This document shows, one piece after another, positions 42,685 through 53,700 of a stretch of 64,000 bases of DNA. Source of the DNA: Eudorina sp. 2006-703-Eu-15 (taxonomy: Eukaryota; Chlorophyta; Chlorophyceae; Chlamydomonadales; Volvocaceae); the NCBI GenBank assembly GCA_003117195.1, contig BDSI01000037.1, forward strand, positions 815,501-879,500, written 5' to 3'. The notes under the pieces are model-generated. The model worked only from the letters and a program-made list of their open reading frames with translations. It was not told the DNA's origin and did no database searches. Each line of letters begins with the position of its first letter. Within the stretch, counting starts at the first letter, position 1. The translations under genes were made by a program, and so were the position numbers.

Positions 42685-45600
42685 CTAGCTGGCGGCGGCG
42701 GGCCACGAGAGGCCGTGGCGAGTTAGTCCCACGAGCTCCTCCGCGAGGGCCGCCACCAGGCGGTCAGCGAGCGGCCCCGTCTCCGCTGCGTCCCTTCCCT
42801 GGACCTCCAGATAGTACTTGAGCTTGGGCTCAGTGCCTGGGGCGGCGGGGCGGGGGTGCGGCGCGGGCAGGGAGCTTGGGACGGGTTTGGGGTCGGTGCG
42901 GCGATTGGGTTGCGGAATGGCGGCAGCCGCGGAATCGTCCCGCGGGCACGCACGCTGTGCGGCCTGCACGCAACCAATGTCTTGCGTGTCTGCTCTATGT
43001 AGGGTGGTGAGCGCGTGAGCACTCGAGTGGGTGGGTGCGGCTGAACAAAGATACAACATGCGGAGGCGCGTGGCGGGCCGCGCCGGGGATGCCGCCGGTT
43101 CCTGCACCAGCAACCGCCCCCACAGCAGCGGCAAAGCCAACGCCGCACAGCACGGCCACACCGACAGCAGCCGCCAGCCACACCGACAGCATCATCAGCA
43201 TCAGCAGTAGCAGGTGCGACACCGACGACAACCCGCACCCGAGGCTCTCAGCGTGAGCGTCGCACTGCCGGCCATGGTGTAGGTGATCATCATGTCCCCC
43301 GGCTGCCAGGGCAGCACCGCGCGGCCGTCCGGCTGGCTGCTGTCCAGTCCGGTCCCTGTGGGGTGCCGTACAACGGGCGCCGTACCATGGCGGCGTGGAC
43401 GGGTGCCATGGCGGCGCATCCGACCGTGAGAGGTACGGTAGACAGGGGTCGGCGACCCGAACACGGGGAAGGGGTGGGCGAGTTGCTGCGGATGACGCGA
43501 GGGAGGGGGCGATGCGTGGGGCGGCCAAGACAGCCTCCGGCCGCCATCTGCTGCTGGCTGACCCATCGGAACAGGCCACCGCCCCTGCACGACGCCAACC
43601 CGACGCCAACCCGACGCGAATTTGAATCAAAAGCCGTGCACAGACTCGCACACTTCACACACTACGTTGTACGGCACTCACCCAGATCCCGTACAGCCAG
43701 TATGGGCACGCCCGCGATGCTGGCCGCGTAGCGTGCGGCGCCCTCGCCCGGGCCGCCGCCCCTCAGCTCCGCGAACACAGCCCGGCTCTTCTCCGGCCGG
43801 TCCGCGATGAAGTAGCCCGACCGGTAGTCAAAGTAGCCGTACTTGCCGTACAGCTGCTGCAGCAGCCCGTCGAGGGTGGCACCCTTGCCGTACGTGTCGG
43901 CGGCCAGCTCGGTGAACACAGACGCCGCGGAGATGCCGTCCTTGTCCTTTGGAGGGGAAAAGAGCACGGTAGTCCAGGGAAGAAGTCCACAGTCCAGTTG
44001 GAACGTGGGGAACCGTCTCGGGGTGGACAGGACCGGGACACGAAACGCGGTGTTGACCCCGCTGAGCGGCTGAGCGGCTGAGGTCCATTCCGATTCCTCC
44101 CTCCCTGCCTTCGCACGCCTCCCTCCAACAACACCCTCCTTCGAGCCCCCCCTCCTCCCCGCCCCGTTTCTTCTTCTTGCTGCTACCCCCTCCTCCCCGC
44201 CCCGTTTCTTCTTCTTGCTGCTACCCCCTCCTCCCCGCCCCGTTTCTTCTTCTTGCTGCTACCCCCTCCTCCCCGCCCCGTTTCTTCTTCTTGCTGCTAC
44301 CCCCTCCTCCCTGCCCGGGCGGGGGTCCCGCACTCCCGCTCCACCCCATATCCCCCCTTGGTGCCGTACCCGGTCGCTCACCCGGTACATCTGCCCAATC
44401 ATGAACCCGATGGCCTCCTCGAAGGCGAACAGCACGGTGGCGCCCTCCTCGCGCTCCAGTCGCTGCGCGGTGCTGCCAAGCCACTTGAAGCCCGTCAGCG
44501 TCTCCTCGAAGCGGAAGCCCTCCACCGCCGCCATGGACCGCAGCAGCTTGGAGCTCACTGCGGAGGCCAGCATCACACAGCCGCCCGCGGCGACCTTTTG
44601 GGGGTTTGGGGGACCGACCACCAGGCCAGCAGGGACCGCGAGAACGCAGAGGGGGAAGGGAGGAGAGGGCGGGAAGAGATACAAGGGTCAAGGCGGACTG
44701 AGGAGACGCGCGGAGGAAGCAAAGCGACCTCGGTGCGCGGAAGCACACACTGTGACCGCACCGAAGAACCCCACGTGAGACAGGCCGTGGATCCGGTCTG
44801 GAGAAGAGATACACTGAACACGACCGACGGCACGCGGTATATGGGCGTGTCCGGCCCGTGCCCCCCTTTGAAAGTGTGGGCCAGCAAGCCTGCGTGTGCA
44901 TTTTGCCGTACATATGGCCGTACCTTACCTGCGGGTTCCGCGCCCGGAAGTTGGTCCACAGCCAGTGCGCCAGCAGCGCGCCGATCTCGTTGCCGCTGAA
45001 GACCCGCCAGCCGCCCGGGGCGCTGGCGCTGAGCTCCGCCACACACAGCCGGTCGGCGTCTGTTACGGGAGAGACCAACGGCCGCCCGGAGGCGCACACC
45101 AAGGGGGCCAGGGAGCCGAAGGGGTTCGTTTCAGTGGGGGCATCGTGAGGCCGCCGAGCGGCAGCCCTCCAACGTTGGAATGCCCGGCGGAGGAGCAGCC
45201 AAGCCGCACCCAGCAGCGCAACGGCGCACTGTGCAGTCCACCCGCGGATGTTGACAGGCAGTGCCTGGCAACGACTTGGGGCCGTTGCCAGCCAGCCGCG
45301 CTGCTGAGCCCCCCGCCCCAGTGGCCCAGCCCCACCTGGATCGTTGGCCAGCACCAGCAGCGCGCCTTGCTGCAGCCCTGCGCTTGCCCGGGCGATCCGG
45401 TCAGGAGGGGGCGGGACGGGACAGGGGCGGCGAGCCGGAGGGGCCGGCATTACAGCCAGGATGGTCAGGCGGAGGTGGCGTCCCAAGTCCAGGCTCGGCC
45501 TGGGACGCGTACACGATGCCGTACACGATACCGTGCCCTCTCCCTCTCTCGGCTGTTGATTGAACTGGCCCCGCCCTCACACCTGCCCTCAGCGAGGGAC

Positions 45601-47170
45601 GACCCCAACGGCCCCAACGGCCCCAACGGCCCCAACGGCCCCTTAAGGACCCCGGCCCCACCTCAACCCGCCCCGCCGGCCCATCCCGGCCGCCGGCGGG
45701 GCAAGCTGGGTGCAAAGCCGACATGTTACGCATCGGGCGGCGCCTTGACCTGCGTAATGCGATCATGTCCAGCCCTACCGTGCCCTGCGCGTATGGGCAT
45801 ACATACTGGCACCTCCACCAGCCACCGCCACCGCCACCTCCCACCCGCACCCGAGAACCCGGGGGTGGGGAGGTATAGGAAATTGGTGGACATATTCAAT
45901 AATTTGCACTACGCTGCTGCCAGAGCAAAGGTCCTGTGAACCGGAGGGGTGGGTATAGGAAATTGGTAGACGAAGTCATACTGCGCTGCTGCCAGAGCGG
46001 GGTGGGGTGGGGCTCACCGGCCTGGAACGCCAGGCTCCACGTGCCCTTGCCCTCCTCGGGGTTGGGGAACACCACCGTGGGGAACTCGGGGTCGGGGTCG
46101 CGCTGCTCCGGAACCACGTACGGCGCCGGTAGGTCCATCACCTGCGCCCAGGGCCGCGACCGCGCAGCGGCAGCGCGCGGCACGTTTGCAGCCCGGTGAA
46201 TGTCAGGAGGCGGGGTCGGGCGGGGCCGCACATCCCACCCGCCACCACAGCTTCCCCAGCTTCACACACGTATTTCGACTCGGCCCTTCCCCAACGAACT
46301 CACGCGCCCGTGCTACAGCTTGCAGCCAGAAGGATTCGTCCCGCCAGGACGGCGACTAAAGCACAGATAATCTGTTCGCGGCTCCGCGCTGCTTCTGAAG
46401 GCGGTCGGGTCGTATCGCGTCATGTCTGGCAGGCTGGGTGGGGTCTAGGGTCGGGTCGGGTCGGGTATGTTCTGTCAGGGTCTTGCCAGGTAAGGCCAAG
46501 TCAGGTCGTGGCAGGTCAGGTCAGGTCGGGTCAAGTCAGGTCGGGTCGGGTCAAGCCAGGTCAGGTCGGGTCGGGTCGCACCGCAACGCCACCACACCTG
46601 GAAAGCGCCCAGCAGCGCCTCCAGCCCCACGCCGTGCAGCGGGGTGTACACCGGGGGGCCCAGGGCCGCCAGCGCCCGGGAGCGCTCCGGGCCGGACAGC
46701 GGCAGGTAGCGCAGCCCCTGGAGCCGTTGGTAGTACGCGGTGGTCACATTGACCCACGGGTCGAACACCAACGGCGAGGCCAGCACGTCCGCCTCGGCCG
46801 GCAGCGGCCACAGCTCCAGGTTGGCCTCGATGGCCGCCGCGATGCCCGCGTCGTGGGGCGGGATGATCTGGCAGCCGTTGCCCCAGTACACCTGGAGGGT
46901 TTCGGAGCGGAGCGCGGGGGGGAGGACGAGCGAGAGGGTGCCGGCGCAACAGCGGTCGCATGACCACCGCAGCAGAGGGTTCCGAGCGGGAGCCGAGCGC
47001 TGTGAGGGAGATAACCGGCGCAGGGGGACGCATCGCGCGCGATGCGCGCCGCGCTGTGGGACGGTTGGACCACCCCTTCGCCCGAGAAACTCCGAGCCAG
47101 TACACAGACCGCTGCCTCCCCCCCTTCATCGCCGCGCCACCACCTCGCGCACGGGCCTCGCGTCCCAGTC

Positions 47171-47258
<88 letters not shown>

Positions 47259-48153
47259 CAAGCGACCCTCCACGGCGGCGCACAGCCCGTGCCGGGGGCG
47301 CCGGCTGCCCCGTCGCCGGTTGATGTAGCTAAGGCGCGCGCAGTCATGGAGTTCTGGCAGCGGGTGGCCAGTTTCGCAGAACTGGGCCGACCGCGACGGG
47401 GATGGGAGGGGGTGGGACCGGACCACCCAATCCTATCGGTGGTGGACGGCCGGATCCGCTGCGTGCAGCCAGTAGACGTAGACTCGTGATGGATAGATAG
47501 CAGCGCGAGACGCTAGGGGGTAGGGATTGGGACTAGGGAAGCCCACTTCCGGGCACGATGGGGATCCGAGGGTGCCCGAGGAGGGTCGGGCCCGACCAGT
47601 GGGAGTTGGCAGCGAGCGGGACGTGTAGGCGAGGGCCGCTTGCGACGGGAAGGGGTGTACGACAGGGAAGCTTGCGTGGTGATGTGCTGCCTTGTGCAAA
47701 CCATAGCCCCATCATGGAGCACCCGACTGCATACCCGGACCCAGCAAGGCCTGACGCGTGCGAGCCGCCTCGCTCTGGCTCAGCTGGGCAGGCAGGCCTG
47801 CCGAAGGGTGCAACCCTAGCTATTACGATTAGGTTAGGACGCGGGACCAGGCTAGTTTTACCGCACCAAGCAGGGGCGCGCCTCCGAAACGCGCCCTGGG
47901 TGCTGCAAGGACTTGAGGAGGTTGAACAGCGGACTGCGAGGCGCAGACCGCCCGGGATGGGCCTTCGCCCACTCCCTTGAGGGGCACAGCGGTCACCGAT
48001 CCTCGGGGATCTGGCACGCGCCCTAGGTTGAGAGCGAGGGGACAGAGGCCCCTTACGCCCCTTTCCCCCGTATCCGGGGAAAGTGCTTCGGCGGTCTCCC
48101 GTATGGGGCGGGTTAGCGCCCCCGGCCAGTGTCGGCCCGGCAGATATGTAACG

Positions 48154-48224
<71 letters not shown>

Positions 48225-49881
48225 GCCCAATCCCTTGAGGGGGCACAGCTGTCACCGATCCTCAGGGATCGGGCGCGCGCCCTTGGTTGAGAGCGAGGGG
48301 ACAGAGGCCCCTTACGCCCCTCTCCCCCGAATCCGGGGGAGAGTGCTTCGGCGGTCTCCCGTATGGGGCGGGTTAGCGCCCCCGGCCAGCGTCGGCCCGG
48401 CAGATATGTAATGATACACACACACACACACACACACGGGCGGGTTTCATTTAAACACACGGCCTGGGCGGTTTGGGGTGGGTTTCTCATTAAACACACA
48501 CCCGCCCACGACTCCTCTCGCAGGTCCGCGCCAGCCTGAAGTCGCCTGTGGCCCGTCCCATCGGCCGCTTGCCACCCCTAATGCCCGCTTCCTCGGGTGC
48601 GGAGAGGGGATTCCCGGGGGCCCCGGGGGCCCGGCCGCGTGCCCCGCACCTTGTAGCCGTTGTACTCCTTGGGGTTGTGCGAGGCGGTAACCATGACGCC
48701 CGCCGCCGCGCCCAGCTCCGCCACACCAGCCGCCACGAAGGGTGTGGGGACCATCCGGCCGAACAGCGCGACGGGCACTCCCGCGGAGACAAACACCGCC
48801 GCCGTGATGCGCGCGAACTCCAGGGAGCCGTGCCGACCATCGTACCCTGCGCAGGGGAGGGATTTTTGTTAATAAGTTAGTTAGTTGGTTACATGGTGGT
48901 GTGGGGCTCTAACCGGGGGCTCTTACCATGGTGGTGGAGAGCCTCTAACCCGGGAGGGTTTTAGGAGACTCACACCGAGCCCGACCCAGATCCCCAGATA
49001 GGGTAGGTAAGCTCCCGTGTAAGGTTAGAGAGGAGCGCGTCCGGGATTGAACGGGGAACCTGCCACGTGGCCGCCTGGGTGAAGAAGGGTGGAGGCCTGA
49101 CCCACAAGCGCGGAAGGGTTGGGTCGTGACTGATCTGGTTTGCATGCGAGCGCGCGTGGTTTGGGCACTTCGCGAGTGAGTTGAGGGACGAGGGAGGCAG
49201 CGCTGAGCTGCGAGTGATGGTGCCATGGTGCGGGTGACAACCTGGGGAACAACCCGGCAAGGGGGGAGGGCGCGGCCCAAACCCAATCAACCGACACGGC
49301 GGGTCCCTGTTGGTTGCTGAGTGAGTGACAGGCGCGGCGGGACTCACCCACCACGATTCCGCCGCGGGCCAGATGGTCGGGGCACTGCTGCTGCAGGTAC
49401 CGGCACAGGCCCTGCGCGGTCTGTTGTACGACCACTGCATTCATGCGGGAGGTTCCCGGGCCCAGCTTGCCGCGAAGTCCCGCCGTTCCTGAGGCAGTGA
49501 AGCCAGGACGAGCAATGACCCGGCAGGGAAGGGTGTTCAGTACAAGGTATGTGGAATCACACCAGGGCGGCGTTGGCGGTGTGGAATCACACCAGGGGGG
49601 CGTTGGGAGCGCGCCGGGCTTCTCCTGCCGCCCACAGTTGAGGGGCACGGGTGAGGAGGGGGGCACTGTCAGTTGCTGTCGAAACCCAGTAATGACAACC
49701 AAGCAGCGACCCACTATTACCTCTACTGGTTTCAGCATACAGATGAATAATAGTATCAGGTAAGCTCACCAAACTCAAGACGAGTCCGGAGCAGATCTTC
49801 GAGGAGATCAAGCTTCCCGGACTCGAGGAGGTCCAGGATGTGCGCCCGAGAACTTTCATTCTTATCCCATTTCAGCCATTG
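42685..49881 (-). CDS. Phosphoglucomutase/phosphopentomutase (PGM2 type, alpha-D-phosphohexomutase)
   Basis: Interconverts sugar 1-phosphates and 5/6-phosphates in the cytosol or plastid. Eleven phase-consistent exons (595 residues): 49881-49770, 49488-49348, 48846-48650, 46891-46598, 46141-46018, 45377-45336, 45059-44929, 44594-44382, 43946-43682, 43355-43239, 42836-42685. Motifs in order: [15 protein letters not shown], the catalytic serine loop [17 protein letters not shown], the metal loop NDPDADRL (split by an intron after the second Pro codon), LTGFKW and the sugar loop FAFEEAIGF, which is PGM2-like where classical PGM has GEES. The C-terminal phosphate-binding region ([12 protein letters not shown]) is present. 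All key residues are intact, so it should be active. The ATG is unresolved: exon 49881 opens with QWLKWDKN, an in-frame TAA lies upstream near 49923, and a tiny first exon at ATG 49940 is one candidate. Introns are full of simple repeats. Confidence 0.9.
44151..44310. repeat. 38-bp minisatellite, about four units, intronic
   Basis: CCCCTCCTCCCCGCCCCGTT followed by TCTTCTTCTTGCTGCTAC repeats with few changes in a PGM2 intron. Confidence 0.93.
46444..46578. repeat. Degenerate GGTCR pentamer tract
   Basis: GGGTC/AGGTC/AGGTCGGGTC words fill about 130 bp in the PGM2 intron next to exon 46598. Confidence 0.85.
47173..47254. repeat. (CA)n microsatellite, about 41 units
   Basis: Uninterrupted AC dinucleotides in a PGM2 intron. 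Confidence 0.98.
47977..48440. repeat. Two-copy direct repeat of about 200 bp, each copy ending in a CA tract
   Basis: The segment from GGGGCACAGCGGTCACCGAT to AGATATGTAACGATTCACAC (about 47980-48170) recurs at about 48237-48430 with scattered substitutions. Each copy runs straight into a (CA)n tract (48158-48223 and 48416-48437), so unit plus tract were duplicated together. Confidence 0.9.
49551..49610. repeat. 30-bp tandem duplication
   Basis: GTGGAATCACACCAGGGCGG occurs at 49551 and again, with one change, at 49581. It lies in the first PGM2 intron. Confidence 0.85.
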
Positions 49882-49940
49882 CTGGGCCAAGGATGGCACG
49901 TCCGTCGTCGCAGCAATTTTTGTTAAACGTTGCCTGCCAT

Positions 49941-50721
49941 TGAATCAATCACATTGAGCTTAGCGTCAGATATTGTTAACTTAATAATAGTTATTAGAAT
50001 TGTTTTTACCTCGGCAAAGCAAGAAGTTGGGTTCTGCATCGGAAACGCGATAGCGGAGTCCCAACGAGATTCATCGTTCACAATACGATTAACAAATGCA
50101 AACGATAACTACGGTATTACTGCATCGGAATAGATTGCACCCTCACCGTGTCGGTTCACCAGGTCAGTTCTGCCGTGCACATACCTTCGCCAGACGAAGG
50201 ATATCCCAAGCTAATTTTGGTATTGTAAGGGCAATAATAATGTATATGCACATGTTTAGGGTGACTCAGAAGGTCTACCCCGCTCTACCTGCCTTCTATC
50301 TCAGTACGCGGCTCTTCGTTGGCTGCCATGAAGATAAGAAGAAATTTCTCCATGAAGTTTATCTGACATCAACACTGTGTTAAAAGCGTGAGGACAATCC
50401 CGGAAACCGGGACGCGCAGTTGAAACCTTTTGACCGAATGACTTAGCGGGACTCAGGCAACCCCCAGCCATGCAACAGTGGTGACCTTGCAAGATTCCTC
50501 TTGCTTTACCTGGTACCAGGTCGCTCTTAGGCAGCCTTGTCCAAGATGCCGTTGAATATAGTCCTGCCTGTCGACTCACCCGTCACTCCAAAAACGGCGT
50601 TGAGGTCGCGCGAAAATGGCGCAGAGGTATGTGACGGGTTTGGCATTTTGTAAAGCGAGCTTTGTTTGGCGTCGGTCGCGCATTATTGCCTGCAATTGCT
50701 AACCTGTGTTTCGGTCGACAG
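49941..50721. promoter_or_regulatory. Shared upstream region of two divergent genes
   Basis: About 780 bp of AT-richer DNA between the PGM2-like gene (minus) and the channel gene (plus). No specific promoter element could be named. An ATG at 50616 followed by a GTATGT donor might be an alternative first exon of the channel, but its phase does not fit. Confidence 0.35.
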
Positions 50722-53700
50722 GATGCCGATAAAACTCGCGACAGAACTTTAAGCTGGATGGATACGGATTACGTGAAGGCGGAGCCGTCGGTGCGATCAG
50801 CGCAGGAAGGAAAGAAAGGCCACGACAAAGCGACAGCACGGTACACCAGCAAGACGGTAAGTTGTAACACATTTCCCAATATAAAACAAAAAAATTTTTA
50901 CTCGATTTGCTGAGGAGGGCTGGCGCGGAGGCGTTGAATGCAGCGGAGCATGCGTCGTGGGCCTAGCTTCAACTAAAACCGTAGTAAGCTGTATGAACTA
51001 CGCTTGGGACCAGTCTTAACAGGTCTTAACTTGCCTTAAAGTCAACGTCCTTAGCACAATGCAAAAACGTGCATGCCGCTTCCACCGTTGAAGACAGTAC
51101 GTAGCAACACACGGGGTAAGCGACGCCAGGGAAACGGAGCCGGGGCCTGTCGAAGACAGTCGATTACTGTGCGTCGTCACCTCCGGTCGTTAGCTCTGTA
51201 GTGGCTACGGCATCGGTCCTGATTCGATGCACTGCATCAGCGCCGGAACTATGAACCCATATCTTCTACGTAACAAGGCTTTCATCACGTGTTGTTGCCC
51301 CGAGTCTTTTAGTTAATGCGGTCGTTCAGGCTTGACCCGCGCCGAATCCTGCCGAATCCTGCCGAATGAATGAAAGACATCGTAGACATTGGCGAGACGG
51401 GCGGCGACGTACCGCCAAGCAACTATTACAGAAAGAAGATAAAGTGGCTCCTATGGGTCAATAACTAACCCAAAACTTGTTTTTATTTGTTTTTATTCAA
51501 ATATCCGGATGGTACCCCCAGATGCGGCGGGGCACATCGGTGATCTCCAACGGCACAAGCGGCTCCCTGCTGGGGTCCTTCGCCGGCTCGTCGCGCGGCG
51601 GCGCCTTCTGGCGGTTTGACTCGCTGCAGGAGTTCTTGCAGTCGCTCATCATCATGCCGCACAGTGTCAGGTGGGCCCTACGCCGCGCGGGTGAATGTCC
51701 CCAGGAGATGGAGCGGACGGGTGGACCGGGGTCGCGGGGTTTTAGGGTTTAGGGTGTTGGATTTTGCGTGCTTTCGGCAGCTGGCCGGGCAGCTGCGCGC
51801 GAGAGAGCTGTGGACAACCCGTGAGGGATGCAGTCAAGAAGAGCAGTGACCTCGGAAGGGGGTTGGGGCGGCGGCTGGGTCGTGGGGCGGTTTCCGCACT
51901 GCCGTCGAGGAGGTGTGGATGGGCCGACTGGCCATGCTGGGGGGTTGTTGCTGTCCCCCGGGCGCTTCAGCGACAATCCTCGCATGGGACATTGGGTCGG
52001 CAGGGCATCCAAACACGACCTCGGGTGTCGCGGCCGAGCTAGCTGGGATGCCGGCGTCCGGCTGCTGTCCATCCTTGGGTGGCCATGGGTAGGTGCGCCA
52101 GCCGCCGCCGCCGCCAGCCGCCGCCGCCGCCAGCCGCCGCCGCGCAGCGGCTGGGGGTTGCTCCCAGCGGAGGCTGAGGTGCCTCTGTCCACATTACGGC
52201 AGCGCCGCCTCTGTCCAATGTACGGCAGCACCGCCCGCCGGGTCACTGACGATCCGCGGGACCCCCTGTAGCAAGATCAATGGTGGTAGGCAGCGCCGTA
52301 CACCGAGGTTTGCGTCAGCATGGGTACAGCCGTACAGCCGTAGGCATGTACGGTATTAGTGACCCCATCGTCACCATCATCGCCCCTTCACGTCGCGGCC
52401 GGCTTACCAGCACCCATTACCAAGTGGACCCCTACGTCCGACGGGGCGATCCAACGGGCCCAGATAGCCGAGTTCTGCGGCCCTGGCCGGGTCAGTGTAT
52501 CACACACCGTGTAACTGGTTTGGGTAGGGCGGGCTTCTCATTAAACACACAGTGTACCGTGTCCCATGCTTGGAACATCATTAAGGATAGGGTGTATCGG
52601 CTGTGCCCCCGTGCCCGCAGGTACCAGCGGTGGTTCACGTTTGTGGTGTTCGTGACGCTGGTGTCAGGCTGGGTGCAGCCTCTGGACATGGCCTTCGGAT
52701 CGCGAAAGACACTGAGGTGGGCGGGGCCACAGGTTACAGTGCGCCGGTGGGAGGGAGCCATTCAGCTCTAGGAGGTTTGGGACACTGCGGGACACTGCAG
52801 GTCGCCCCCGGGGGCAGGGGCGGGAAGGTCCGTCCGCCGTTCGGCAGCAAATGGGGCACGACGTGCGGAGCCAGCCAGCGAGGCGGGCGGTGCCGGAAGG
52901 CGGATCGCGGGGCGCCGCTGCCGCGGTTTGCGAGCCAGATAGCCAGATACTGTACTGAGTGCTGTACTGAGTGCCGGACTGCAGTTGCAGCTCGCGCAGA
53001 CCAGGGTTGATCTAGCTGACCTGGCGTGTGGCAGGACAACGCCGCTGCCCGCAGATTGCAGATCACCACATGCTTTCACACACTTCCGCACTCCTGCGCT
53101 GCCTGCCTACGAACATCTACATACACATACCTACACGCAAACTCACGCGACCCGACGCTCGCGCTGCGTGCAACGCCGTTGCCCTGTTGCCGTGCAGTGA
53201 AGCGCCAAACGATTTCTGGGCGTGGCAGGAGTACCTGGTGACTAGTGAGTCCCCTTCCGGGGCGGGGGCCGGGGAGCTGAGCACAGCGCGGGGGGGGCCG
53301 CGGCAGCCGGCAGGGCAGGGAGGGCGATGGCGGTGGCCGGGCAGGACAGCACACTACACGCCCTGTTGGTAGGTCTCCCCTCCCGACGCGGAGGTCGCGG
53401 GCCGCCTGGCGGTGTCGGCACTTCCTCGCTCCTCCCTCCTGCGCTCCGGCTGCGTAGGCACAGCGCTGACCGCTGAGGCCCTAACGTAGCTGCGTGCGCC
53501 CCGGCTCGTTCCGGGTGTCTAGAGAAGAGCCCCGCCCGAACCAAACCGTGGGTGTGTTTTCCCTGGGTGTGATTTCCGTTTGTGAACCCCAACGGCTCCG
53601 TAACCGCCTTCCCCTACCTACCTGCACCACCCGCCGCAGCTGTCTTCATCGCGGACCTGATCTCCAAGTTCTTCATCGCATACTACGACGTCGAGAAGGG

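Noticed and set aside
47126..47426. Cys-Val-rich and Thr-His-rich open frames
   Set aside because: Translations of the (CA)41 tract.
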